A stretch of DNA of 57,933 bases from Tieghemiomyces parasiticus (lineage: Eukaryota; Kickxellomycota; Dimargaritomycetes; Dimargaritales; Dimargaritaceae): positions 1-57,933 of the forward strand of contig JANBPT010000197.1 in NCBI GenBank assembly GCA_027575765.1, in the 5' to 3' direction. Under the pieces are notes generated by a model. The model saw nothing but the letters and a program-made list of their open reading frames with translations. It ran no database searches and was not told the DNA's origin. Position 1 is the first letter of the stretch, and each line of letters starts with the position of its first letter. This document shows positions 17,704-28,746 of this stretch, one piece after another. The position numbers and the translations under genes were made by a program.

Positions 17704-18772
17704 TCATTTGGCTGAAGCCTGACAAGATTCAATCCACAAGCGTCCACGGCCGCTTCCAGTGTTATCTTCTTGGTGAGCAGCCGCTGTTAGCAACTCTGAG
17801 CAGCCTGAAGTCACAGGGGGGCAGGTCAGGAGGGTAGGGAGAGGTGGCAGAAGTTTGACTCTGGTGCCGGAAATGTAGGTGCAGGTAGCTATGATGCAAT
17901 GCGGTGCGGCGTTGTCATGGTGAAGCCGCGGGGGGGGGAGTGATGGTCCAGACCTCCATGTGCCTTTTCCCAGGCCTGGACCATGGGCTTCTGCCCATAA
18001 TTTACGTAAAGTTTGCTGGAGACCTTGACACTCAGGTATACTAGGCCACACCTGGTGAAAAAAGAATGGTTGGCATCACCTTGGATATGGTATGTCCCTG
18101 GAAGGTATCAGTTAGGACAGGGCCACCTTTAGGGCACCACCTCCGGCAATTGAAGCCAGCAAGGGGATCACAAAGGTACACCCAAGTCTCCTCGCCTGTA
18201 GAGATGGAGTCCAGCAGCTAGCCACTGGCCCCCATCAAACTCCTACTGGAACTCGGTGGCACAATGTACCCACTGATGGTGCTGGCCATTAGGGAGGTTG
18301 TAAGGGGGTGTCTAGTAATTGAAATACCTGTAAAACCCCAGGTCCCTGTGCAGGACGCAGCGCATGGTAGTAAGGGAGGTGCGACAGGTGAGGGCTAGCT
18401 GTTTGGTAGTCAGGGGAGGTTCTTACTCTAGCCGTCTCATGATCATGGCCCCCTAATATCCACCGATGCTATCTGATGGGAGGCCAGAACAAGGGTCATT
18501 GGCAAAAAAGTAGTGGCCTGTGTGAAAGCGAGCCAGCCTCCTGTAGATGGTGGAGTGGCTAGGGGCAGCCGGACCCGGCTTGGAAGTCAAAACATTCATA
18601 ATAACATCTACCTTTCGATCCTCTAGATAGTAATTAAAAATAAGGACCCATACATCACATCTGGTTAACTTGGGTGGAGTGGGGGAGGGGGTTTGAAAAT
18701 TAGACATGGTGGACGGTTAAAAAAGCAAGCTGTGAAGTCAAAAATGGTTCAATCCCGTAATTGTTTATACCA
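17704..18772 (-). mobile_element. Degenerate mariner-type (DD34D) transposon copy
   Basis: The minus strand encodes a broken mariner transposase. The N-terminus from the ATG at 18,707 has the helix-turn-helix region (HSTIYRRLARFHTGHYFF and DPCSGLPSD, like mariner DPRSGRPS). Later segments in other frames include LTTKQLALTCRTSLTTMRC, STGEETWVYLCDPLAGF (mariner TGDETW block), HHDNAAPH (second catalytic Asp) and SPYPPDLPPCDF (third catalytic Asp). The frame is broken by at least two stops and at least two frameshifts, and the first catalytic Asp is Glu. Homology with a second copy at the right window edge begins near 18,772, upstream of the ATG, so the 5' non-coding part is included. Terminal inverted repeats could not be defined. 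Confidence 0.85.
18453..18707 (-). pseudogene. Mariner transposase, N-terminal fragment of pseudogene
   Basis: This is the longest intact piece of the broken transposase: 84 codons from the ATG, covering the DNA-binding helix-turn-helix region (NYYLEDRKVDVIMNVLTSK, then PAAPSHSTIYRRLARF). It stops shortly after GLPSDS. The remainder of the gene continues in shifted frames to about 17,704. It cannot make a functional transposase. Confidence 0.8.
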
Positions 18773-19031
18773 ATGAATTTGCCATTGTTGACTCTCTTAG
18801 GTTTCATTTAAGATACTGCGATCCGAGATTTCCCACTTATAATATTCACAATATTGTGTAGCACTTATATTAGCAAATCTGACGTTGCCCCCTTTTCATA
18901 ATACACAGCTACCCTCCCTCCCTGCAGTGAGGCTACTAGACAGCCCAGTTCCGCTCCAAGGAAAAGCCCCTCCCCTCTGCTACTTATATCTCACCGCTGG
19001 CCCTGATTACGGCCACTAAACCAGGACAACA

Positions 19032-19041
19032 GTATATATAG
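19032..19041 (+). promoter_or_regulatory. TATA box of the small candidate gene
   Basis: GTATATATAG lies about 150 bases upstream of the ATG at 19,186, followed by a pyrimidine-rich tract (about 19,085-19,180) of the kind found at fungal transcription starts. Confidence 0.4.
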
Positions 19042-19185
19042 GGCCAATGAGGCCTTTCTGTAACCCTCTAATTACCATCGCCACCAAGCCTCTTCTCTTT
19101 ACACCTCACTGCGCCCATCTATCGCTCGGATCACCTTCCCTCCCTTGACATTGCAAGAAAACATCCCTCTATATCCCTCCTCATC

Positions 19186-19569
19186 ATGTATCCTACCCGC
19201 GCTCTTGTCACGCTTACAATCCTGGCGTTTACCAGTATTATTGTCACGGTAGCGAGCGCCTAATCCACGGCCGCCACCCCTATTACACTTCACAAGAGAA
19301 TAGTAGCTCCCAGCGACATTAATGGTAAGATTATCCCTAGCCGCCATGGCATTATACATTAATTGTCCATGGCCATTTGGTCAGATGTCAGAATTGCGAG
19401 TACTTTACAGCATCACCAATCGTGTATAGATCGGTTGGGTGACCGTTGTAATTTCTATAGCAAGCCCCATAAAGCCCTGTGGGTGCATTGGAACGTTCCC
19501 TTCTCCCAAACGACGATGCATGCCCAGTTGATCCCGGCCACTTTTGGCCATTGTGCAATAAATCAATAA
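19186..19569 (+). CDS. Candidate small secreted peptide (two exons, uncertain)
   Basis: The ATG at 19,186 opens a classic secretory signal peptide: MYPTRALVTLTILAFTSI followed by IVTVASA, an AxA-type cleavage site, and then TAA at 19,261. Two readings are possible. (a) Splicing: the donor GTAGCG at 19,249 joined to the acceptor TTTACAG ending at 19,410 keeps frame and gives about 73 residues, ending at the TAA 19,567-19,569, which overlaps AATAAA-like signals. (b) The TAA is an inactivating stop: the same frame continues to a canonical GGTAAG donor at 19,324 and passes a Lys-Arg (Kex2-like) site. A TATA box and pyrimidine tract upstream support a real transcription unit. No family is recognised. 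Exon structure is inferred, not shown. Confidence 0.33.
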
Positions 19570-20427
19570 ATTTCACTTGATCGGCCTATTCCAATAGAAT
19601 CGGTGGTAAGTAGAGATAACGATTATTTTCAACGGTAGGCAACTATCCATTGGTGGTAGTTTAGTTGAATGCGGGGGTAGGAATTCTATGAACATCCCTG
19701 TTAATGAACCTGAGGACCTCGGCGTTCGACCCGAAAGATAAAACCTGGGAATGATAGGTCCAGGATACTATTTGGCGAGGCCCTCTCTAGAATGAAAGCC
19801 GGACCTCGTAGAGATGGTTCTATTGTGTGCATCTCTGACAGGTGAAAGTGCATAATTATAACCTAAAGACGTCTGATGTGAGGTTTGGGCTCTCATCAGA
19901 TTTATATAATCAGCAATCACAAGCCCAATGGCACCCAAAGTGAGTAAACTACTCACCATCCCCCACCACCATGCGCAGCGTCCTGCGCAAGCACCTAAGA
20001 GCATTCATTTCTGTCCATCGCGGGCCCTCTGGGGGAAACCGTCTCGCATATAAAGATTCCGGTCGCCCATTACCCCATGGAGACAATAGGAAAAAAAATA
20101 AAATACATTTTACACATTCATCTACATGTTTAATTTCAATACTATCGACTACCCGCCACCAATTCTCACTAAAGCCGGAGGCTAATTTGCGAGGAATAGC
20201 CTGGTTCTCGAACGGGTCTATGCCGGTAAACTCAATGTCCCAGATACAATTGAGCAGCATCTACAGGTTTCAGATTTGGTGCCCCTACTTTAGCGTTTAG
20301 AGATTTTTTTACTGGAATTTTTATGGCCATTTTACCGAGAAATTCAGGGTGATGATGATTGCCGTTGGATTATTACTAGAATCTAGCCGCTGCAGCCTCT
20401 ATATAACGCCTGTGCTGAAATGACAAA
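19570..20427. other. Spacer between the small candidate gene and SER2, unassigned ORF inside
   Basis: Mostly non-coding. A minus-strand open frame at 19,949-20,260 starts WDIEFTGIDPFENQAIPRKL after a short lead and could be an exon: a GTGAGT donor lies at its end near 19,950. It matches no family I recognise and has no convincing partner exons. Confidence 0.4.
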
Positions 20428-21960
20428 TTATGCCACGTCGCCCATGAGCTGCATGCACTCATCCTCGTTGTATCCCAGCAGGTAAAGGACGTATTTGAGG
20501 CTCTTTTGGTTGATTCGGGCGGCAGCCTAGTTCGGGGTCAATTTGGAGTAAAGTTAACGAGCGGGTTAGTGGGATTCCAAAAATACCAATATATATATAG
20601 ACTTCTTTTGATGTGCTGTCGCCCTGAATATTCCATGAGATTCCTCTATATCACTTACCTTCTCTTGCACCTTAGGCTTGGCATTAAAGGCGATACCCAG
20701 TCCAGCCTTATCGAGCATGAGCAAGTCGTTCGCGCCGTCGCCGACGGCCACGACCTGGTCGAGGGTGACCCCCTCGGCTTGGGCAATGACCTCCAGTAGT
20801 TCCGCTTTACGCTCGGCGTCCACAATCGATCCGGATGTCTCCCCGGTCAAAGTCTGGCCATCGGGGCTGATCTGCAAGGTATTAGCAAATGCGTAGTCCA
20901 ACCCCAGCTCGCGCTTGACGTAGTTGGCAAACGGCGTGAATCCGCCGGAGAGCACGGCCAGCTTGAACCCCAGACGTTTAAGGGCACGGCAGAGAAGGTG
21001 GGCACCTTCAGTAAACACGAGGCGCTGCTGGACGGCCGGGATCACGTCAACCGGGGTACCGGTCAGGAGACGGACGCGGGATTTGAGGGAGGCCTTGAAA
21101 TCCAGTTCGCCGCGCATTGCCTGTTCGGTGATGGCGGCGATCTGCTCAGTGATCCCCGTGTGGCGGCCCAGCTCGTCAATGACCTCCTGCTGGATCAGGG
21201 TCGAATCCATATCGAAAACGACCAGACGCTTGTTACGCCGGAACACGTTGTACGGCTGGACGGCGATATCCACGGCGCACTCGGCGCTAAGCCGTTGGAG
21301 CTCATGGCTCACGTGGCCAATATCCTGTTCGATAGGGACGCTGAGCACGTAGTCGATGGCAGAGCACTGGGGCTCCCTGTCTAAGCGCACCATCTTCTCC
21401 ACCGAAATGCGGTGATCGAGCAGATAGCGCGTCCAACGGTCCAGAAACTGGGTGCTTAGGCCGGACTGGTTAAATACGGTGGCGGTGTGCTTGACACGGT
21501 CGGCGTAGGGTGCCTCCTGGATCCAGCGGGTGACGGCGACGGGGTTACTAGCGTTGGCCTCGACCTTGCGGGACGGGAACTTGGTGGTGGCGTCACTTGT
21601 AAACTGTTGTGGGATAAAATGCTGGCGTAGCGAGCGGATGGACAAGGCGAATTCATCGTTGGACGCGGCCCGTCCGTCGTCAAACACTTCAAAGCCCAAG
21701 GCAGCGTCCCACTCCTCGGCAGCCCGCACCAAGGTGTCGTAGAGCCCCAGGTTGTGTGGGTACAACGTGACCAGGACCCCGAAGGTAACCTGGTGGTACA
21801 GCCGCGAGAACATAAAGTCCTCGATGCAGCAGTCAGAGGCGGCGATGCAGTTCAGCACGCTGCCAATGATGTCGGTGCCATGGGGTCCGCTCAAAGAAAT
21901 GAGCACCTTCTGGCCGGGCACATGGCCGCTGGCAGTGGTGGTGGGGGCGCTGCTGGTCAT
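20428..21960 (-). CDS. SER2: Phosphoserine phosphatase, SerB/SER2 type
   Basis: Catalyses the last step of serine synthesis, 3-phosphoserine to L-serine, in the cytosol. Two exons: 20,659-21,960 and 20,428-20,526, joined across a GTAAGT...CTAG intron with frame kept, giving 466 residues. The N-terminal half (residues 15-235) is ACT-like (VLISLSGPHGTDIIGSV), as in long SerB forms. The HAD domain has motif I DMDST at residues 250-254 (nucleophile D250), motif II in LAVLSGGF and motif III/IV in GDGANDLLML. The second exon supplies the expected tail RINQKSLKYVLYLLGYN. The ATG was placed at 21,960, where homology begins; the open frame extends about 109 codons upstream from a non-ATG start but that part is low-complexity and probably untranslated. 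It lies in tandem with kynureninase. Confidence 0.95.
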
Positions 21961-22722
21961 TGCGGGCTCGGTGAGGCCGGAGGGTGCGAGAGGGGAGGGG
22001 CGAAGGGTAGTTAAAGTGACAAGAAAAAAACCGGGGCGAATGAGTAGTGTGCCCAGGCGCAGTGTTAAGCAAAACAGGTGGACAACCGGAAAGGCGGGGC
22101 AGTGGTAGCGCTGTGATATTGGCCCCCAGGTAGCCCGTTGTCGGTTGGGGGGTGCAGGCACAGGTGCGGCACCAGAAGGGGTGACCCACACCACCAGTAA
22201 GGGCGTAGAGCGGTTTGATAATACCGGAAATCGCAGTGTGTGGCATCTGCAAAAAGTGTATGTGCGCTCTTTAGTAACCCTTATCATTTCCGATCGGCCT
22301 CCATGTCTTCCGTCCGGCGTACATACTTAATGGCCTGCATGCGGTCCACTGACAGGCTCAGCTACGATGTACCCCCGTCGTCTGTACTGTCGACAGGGCA
22401 CGTGGGTACAGTGTCTGGTTGGGCCGCACGGCTTGTCGGATAGGTTGCAAAGGACCATGACGTTAGGCGGGGGGGGGGGCTCTTCCGCCACCCCCACACA
22501 TGGAGCTGCCATGACCTCTAATTGATTGGCAGCTGAAATAGGGCCGAGCCAGCACTGGTATGCAGCTATGAAACCATTGGACCGGGCCCGGGGTGGTCAA
22601 TATTGCGCTCACGTACCTCGGGATGAGCGTAGAGCCTGCCCTTCTCCCCACCCCACACCATTCGCAATTTGCTGCAAGTATTTCATAGTACATTTTTCTA
22701 AATCCATACGTTTTAATCCTTA
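21961..22722. other. Spacer between SER2 and kynureninase
   Basis: Promoter side of SER2 and 3' side of the kynureninase gene. It contains an 11-base G run at 22,469-22,479. I see no further gene. Confidence 0.6.
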
Positions 22723-24854
22723 CTAGGCACACTCGGCCTCGGTCAGTGCCTGGCACAGAATCTCGACGAAACGAAACACGTCCGCGAATGAGTTATAAAG
22801 AGGCACAGGCGCCACGCGGATGCAGTTGGGCTTTCGCTCGTCACATACAACACAGGCAGCGGTCAGGTGATTGAACACGGGAGAGAAGGCCCGTTCGTCC
22901 AGGATAAGCGATAGCTGGCACCCGCGGGCCTCAGGGTCCTTAGGCGTGATAATGCGCACCTGGTGGGCGGCGGGCTCGGTGTGCTGCAGGAGGTATTCTA
23001 GGTACCCGGTCAGGAGACGGGACTTGCGGCGGAGGGCGGCCATGTCGGTCATAGCGAACACATCAAGGGCGCCCAGCAGGCTGACCATGGCGAGGACGTT
23101 GGGGTTGGATAGTTGAAAACGGCCCGCCGACCCGGGGATTGGGTCAAAGGTGTCCGACATTTGAAAGCGGGTGGTCACCCGATTACCCCACCAGCCGTGC
23201 AGCTGGGTGAGCGAATCGGTGTCGCCGTGACGGCTGTGAACGAAGATACCGGCAATACCGCCCGGCCCAGCGTTCAGATACTTATAAGTACACCAACAGG
23301 CGAAGTCAACCCCCCAGTCGTGTAGCTGGAGGGAGACGTTGCCCACGGCGTGAGCCAGGTCGAATCCGACCATGCAGCCCTGAGCCACACAGGATATGAG
23401 GAAATTGTAAAGTGGCCCAAGCGTGCATGGCAAAAGTTAGCAACCAAGTATATCGAGCATTACCACTTGTCCTGTAGTCAAAATTCTCCTTGTCGCCAAG
23501 GATGCCGGCCTCGCCCGGTCTTACCTGCGAATGCCCGGCCTCTGTGATCCGTGGCATATCGAAGCACTGGCCGGTGTAGTACTGCACACCAGAGAAGAAC
23601 ACGAGCGCAATATGCGACCCCTGGTCCGAAATGACCTGCAGTATATCCTCGGTACGGAGGGTATCCTCGCCGGCCCGCGGGGCCAGGGCGATAAGATGGT
23701 CCGCCGGGTCCAGTCCGTGCCACCGGATCTGCGACTCAACGGCGTACCGGTCTGATGGGAAGGCCTTGGCCTCTATCAAGATCTTGGTTCGTGGACCTTC
23801 CGGCCGGTAGAAGGCCGCCATAAGAAGGTGCACATTGGCTGTCAGGGTGTTCATGATGGCCACCTCGGAGCGTTCGGCGCCTATGCAGAAAAGAGTCGCA
23901 GCGGAAGAACGAGGGGGATTAAGTCTTAGCTTGAAACGGCCGAGACCATGTTACGAAGGTGCCCAATAGAGAGAGTCTGGCGGTGACCCCATATTGAGCC
24001 TATTGATTTGTGACTCGCCGGGTCTTAAGGCGGCCTTTTCGATTACTTACCAACGATGCGGGCCGACTCGTCCAGAACGTGCTCGTCGATGGTCAGCCAG
24101 GGGCGGCCATGAATATGATGGTGGTGCCCAAACACACCACTGGAATGAGCGTATACGGTATACAAATGGATGGACGACGTATATGTGGAAACCATTAGTG
24201 GGGCCTTCCTTCGCTATTCTGCCCTGCCGTGGATCCCGGTGTATACAGTCAGCACCCCCGGGCATGATAACTTAGAGACGAGCAGCCCTACCGCTATTCT
24301 TGGAGCTCGGAACACTTACCCCTCGGCCCACACTTGCAGCTCCTCATCGAGATAATGCTTGATACTCTTGGGTTGGAGGCCAAGCGAGTTGCCGCACAGA
24401 TAGATACTGGGTTGGTCGTCACCCTCTGGGTGGGGCTTGTCCGACCCTAATGGCGTAGCATATATATATATATATATATATATAAAAGGACACGGCGGGG
24501 GACATGGAGGTGAGGTTACAAGATAGAGGTGGCAACAGGCAGGCAATTAGGGACTGCTTTTTAAGGTAACACAAGGGTCTCGGGAACGTACTTGTATAAT
24601 TACAATTTAAGCCTGGCACTACAAGGGTGAGGGCGAGATGCTCAGTAAGTCGTCAGGTGTTTGGGGAGGGCTGTCGGTCAAAAACACTTACCATTCGCCC
24701 GGCTAATCTGGGCTTGAGTCGGGTAGTGGAATTCCTCTCGCAAGGCCTCGAGCGGGTCTTTAGTGTCAAGCCATTTGGCGAAGGCCTGGCTACCTAGGTC
24801 GAGGTGGGCTTCCCGGGCCAGCTCTTTAAGTTCTTCAACAGGATTCTGAACCAT
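22723..24854 (-). CDS. BNA5: Kynureninase
   Basis: PLP enzyme of the kynurenine pathway: hydrolyses 3-hydroxykynurenine (and kynurenine) to 3-hydroxyanthranilate (anthranilate) plus alanine, on the route from tryptophan to NAD. Five exons, all with GTAAG donors and matching phases: 24,692-24,854; 24,320-24,425; 24,051-24,139; 23,525-23,880; 22,723-23,379. Product 456 residues, the usual family length. Seen motifs: [14 protein letters not shown] near the N-terminus, [14 protein letters not shown] (substrate region), [26 protein letters not shown] (PLP-binding Asp245 and His248), and [11 protein letters not shown] with the Schiff-base Lys271. All catalytic landmarks are present. Intron 1 holds a (TA)n microsatellite. 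Confidence 0.96.
24461..24484. repeat. (TA)12 microsatellite in kynureninase intron 1
   Basis: Twelve perfect TA units lie inside the 266-base first intron, between the GTAAGT donor at 24,691 and the CAG acceptor at 24,426. Confidence 0.9.
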
Positions 24855-25793
24855 GGTAATCCTAATAAGGGGAGTGCGTACGGTGGAGGTTGGGTGGAAC
24901 AAATGACGGGAGGGGGGAGGGGTGCCAGCACTCGCAAGCAACGAGTTGTGTAGTATAGAACTGAAGGTGCAGTGTGAGCACCAAGACCACAAGACTAGGC
25001 AAAGGTGAGGGGTAGCAGGTTGAGAATGAGGAGGGAGGTTCGCTTGGTCTCAAGTTTTTACGGCTATTGGTTCCGCCTTCCTCATTTGCGTTGGGACAGT
25101 CATCAGCGTGGCGTGAGGCCGCTGCAGCTGTATCAATCAAACCATGTTGCAGCTGGGAGGATGTCCAGGGGAGCCTAGCCTGCCACCACTGAGACTGCGG
25201 GGGGGGGGGGGGTTCACTACCCATACACAAGGTCTGAAATCAACCCTTTACCAGTCACAGACTACAGCTGGTAAGGAAATCGGCCTTCCCTTTTACTCCC
25301 AAGCCTCCATTGGGACTTGTAGTATAAGGCCACCGCCTTTATCGTGCGCAAAATCCTACATCGTAATGCCTCGCGCGAACATCCCAACCTACAACATACC
25401 CATAGCAAAAGCACCCATTCGCCGGCCGCCACCAGCCTTCGCGGTTCCCTCTATAGCGACCGCATTAGCATCGGTCAAAACGAGCAGTGACAGGACCGGC
25501 CAGAGCTGGCACGGAATTCGCCGTACGTTGTTCAGACCCCTCTCTGTCCCCATACGACCGTTGTAAATCGACCACGACCAACGAAGGAACTGTGTAACTT
25601 GCACAGTGGCTTTATGTATAATTTTCAATATATTGTGTAGGTGGCGGGACAAGGCAATCAAGACCCGTCTTTTAGGGTGGCTCGAGAAGGGAAGGTTGTG
25701 CTTACACATACACTAACCTCGCTACCTCGTGCTGTACTTTTAGACGTAAACAATCGGGTGCGAAGGATAGCAGGCGTTGAGGACAACTCGGAC
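24855..25793. other. Spacer between kynureninase and MDJ1
   Basis: Upstream region of kynureninase and 3' side of MDJ1. It contains a 14-base G run at 25,199-25,212. Open frames on both strands at 25.14-25.71 kb (for example a proline-rich plus-strand frame starting near 25,366, MPRANIPTYNIPIAKAP) match no family I know and are probably chance. Confidence 0.5.
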
Positions 25794-27587
25794 TTATTTA
25801 TCTTTCGGTGTATCTTTGCTATCTTTCGACGCCTCACCGTCCGCGTTGACATCACTGTTACTGTGATCGATCTGTTGCCTTAGCTTATCCATGGCGGACT
25901 TAAAGAATCCAGGCTTGGAGGCGGACGACGTGGCCCCACCCGCAGCCGAGGTTGACCCCGCTGGTTTGGATGCGCTTGAATCAGAGGTATTACCGGCGGA
26001 GGTGGGGCCAGCAGTGGCGCTGCGACTGCTGTGGTCATCTTCCCGACGCCAGGCGGGGGTGGGGTGACGTCGTTCCTCCTCGACGGCAAAGGCCTCCATA
26101 AGCTCCTTGGCCTTCCCGGTGAGTGGGGTACTGGGCAGCCGGACCTCCATCTTGACATACTGGTTACCCTTACCACTCGTGTTGATGTGCGGGACCCCGA
26201 GTCCGCGTAGCATGGTCTTGTCGCCGGGTTGCAGCCCCTTGGGGATCTTCATCTCAACCTCGCCGTTGATGGTCGGCACTCGGATGTACCCGCCCAGTAG
26301 GGCGACGTGCATGGGGACGCTGGATGTGGTGAACAGGTCGACGCCCTGACGGGTGAAGGTCGGCGATGGCTGAACTTTCACGCTGACAAATAGGTCGCCG
26401 GGGACGCCGGTGTTGGCCTTCCCTGGCTCGTGTTCCAGTGGGTAGTTACCCTTCCCAGGGACCCGAATCCGCATGCCCTGATCGATCCCGGCGGGGATAT
26501 CGAATTTGACGGTCTGGGACTCGCGGACGCTACCGGCGCCGTCGCAGGTCGGGCACTGGTCCCCAGGCTTCACGACATGACCAGTTCCATCGCAGACGCT
26601 GCACACCGAGGCCATCTGAAATCCGGCCTGCAGCACGAAGGTCTCCTGGCCTGTACCGTTACAGTTTTTGCAGGTTGTTGGCTTAGCCCCGGCCTTCAGG
26701 CCCGACCCGTGGCAGGGTTGACAGTTGACTATTGGCGAAGTGGTCACCTGCTTCGAGGCGCCCTTAATGGCTTCCATGAAGGAGATGGTTATGGTCTTCT
26801 CGATGGGTTCACCACGTTCTGGTCGGCGACCTCCCCGGCCAGCTCCGGAACTGCGACGACCACCGCCGCCACCACGGCCGCCACCACCGCCCATGGCTCC
26901 ACCAAATATGTGGCTGAACAGATCCGAGGCATCGAAGCCGCCTTGGAAGCCGCCGGCATCGCCCCCGGGGAATCCTCCGGCGCCAAAGGGGTGACCACCT
27001 GCGGCACCTAATCACGAGGGAATGACACATAATGAGGCGCAGCACGATTGACGGTGAGTATTACGTACAACTAACGACCATAAATCGCAGCGCAGACCGG
27101 CCTCTGCTGCTCTCTCGGTCTTAATAGCGGTATTAGGACCGTATCGCCGTGTAAACTTACCGTTGAAAGCGTTGTGGCCGAATTGGTCATAAGATGCCCG
27201 TTTCTGCTGGTCGGATAGGGTCTCGTAGGCCTCCTGGATCTCCACAAACTTCTCCCGGGCGCTCTTGTCCTTATTGGTATCCGGATGGTACTTCTTGGCG
27301 AGCTGGTAGTAGGCCTTTTTGATCTCGGATTGGGACGCGTCCCGCTTGACGCCCAATAACTCGTAGAAATCGCGCTTGGCCAGACGAGGGGTCGTGGTAT
27401 GAAAGGCGCGCCGTGAATCGGCCGGCCCGGTCGATAAGACGGTGGGACGTTCGCCGAGCTGGATTGATAAGGAACTAATGCGACACGGGGTTGCCGTACG
27501 CGCGCAAGTGGAACGGCCGCCGGCAGTGCGGTTCAGGAGGCCGCGACCAAGGTGCCGAGCAGTGTGCTTCGCCGCCGTGGGTAGCAT
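25794..27587 (-). CDS. MDJ1: Mitochondrial DnaJ/Hsp40 co-chaperone, Mdj1 type
   Basis: Class I J-protein that stimulates mitochondrial Hsp70 in matrix protein folding. Two exons: 27,161-27,587 and 25,794-27,007, intron GTAAGT...TTAG, phase kept, 546 residues. The N-terminus ([18 protein letters not shown]) is basic and Ser/Thr/Ala-rich, fitting a mitochondrial presequence. The J domain starts [20 protein letters not shown] with the HPD triad in [11 protein letters not shown] Gly/Phe-rich linker follows ([15 protein letters not shown]), then four CxxCxGxG zinc-binding repeats ([32 protein letters not shown]) and the DnaJ C-terminal domain. The last 80 or so residues are Ser/Ala-rich and unstructured. 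The ATG at 27,587 is the first in frame; the frame opens upstream only from a TTG. Confidence 0.95.
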
Positions 27588-28746
27588 TGCGTCGAGGTGT
27601 GCACGGGTGAGGGGGGGAAGAAGGCGGGGTGCCGACAATGGGATCGAGAGCTTCGGTCGTGGGGGGCTTTAAAACGGGAAGTACCAGCGAAGTTGTTAAA
27701 GAAGTCTATAAGGGGACCGTTGATCCAACGAGTCGTACCGGATCGGTTGTTGGAATGAGAATGGCTGTTGAGGTACTCCGTTCTAGTGAGCGGGACTGGT
27801 AAGCGGAGCGTTAATTGGGAAAGGGGCCGACGGTTGCGAGCTACAAAACTGGCAAGCGAAGGAGGGAAGGCTGAGGGGGGAGTGACAACCAACGAGACGG
27901 TCGACGAGGAGCAAACTGGAAAACGTTGAATCCGCCAGACCGAGGCGTTGAAAGGTAAAACCGATACGGTGAACGGCTGCCCCGCCGAAGCCGCAGGCGT
28001 CGAGTGAGACCTTCCCTATAAAAAAAACTGATATGAGGACGACATACGCCGCAGGCCCGTTGTTGCGGCGGGGCACTCGGCTGCCCCGGGGTGGCACAGT
28101 GGGGCTGCATTAGGGGACTTGGGGTTAGGCCCAAGCTCTCGATCGGGTGGAAAGACACGAGGCCAGGGCGGCGCAGCACCGGTCTGGTAGACAAGGCCCC
28201 CCTTCCACCACTCTGGGCGTGCGAGGTAAGGCGATTTTATTGGATCTGGAAGATTCTGGATCCCCCCGCCCTACTCCCTACCACACGGCGTATTCAGACG
28301 CTGCAAGATCGGCAGCCAGTGTGTTGCTGAATCTTCCATTATTCCCTCGTCAATAACAGCAGGTTCGCGGTCTACTGCTATTGTGTAAAACTTCCGGACC
28401 CCTTTAACTTTCAACTGCGAGTATACCTCTGGTACTTGATCTACAAGGTCCGTATACGACTAACTTTACAGGCCGGTAGGTCTCGTAAAAGTAGTCGGAG
28501 GTCCAATATCTCTATGCCAGCCCATCGTGAATCCCTTCCTTCTCTATACAATATATTGTTAAGGCCATTTGGCCTGCATCAAGTAGCGAGGTCCATTCCG
28601 TATAGGCAGGTACAAGGGATAGGAGGGCCGGACCCAAGGCCCATTGTACCGCATGAGGTCTTCCACAAAGCACAGCCTGGAGTCCACCCACTTTAATCGT
28701 GGAGAGGGAGGGAGGGACCGGGGACACGACGAAGGGCGGGTCATTG
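27588..28746. other. Spacer between MDJ1 and the PPR gene
   Basis: MDJ1 promoter side and 3' flank of the next minus-strand gene. Several short open frames (60-119 codons) are present on both strands but none has recognisable content. Confidence 0.55.

Noticed and set aside
21961..22287. 109-codon N-terminal extension of phosphoserine phosphatase
   Set aside because: It begins without an ATG at the frame limit, is low-complexity and precedes the point where SerB-like sequence starts.
25144..25566. 140-codon plus-strand proline-rich frame
   Set aside because: No family match, starts near a homopolymer G run, no clear promoter or splice partners; kept only as a note in the spacer entry.
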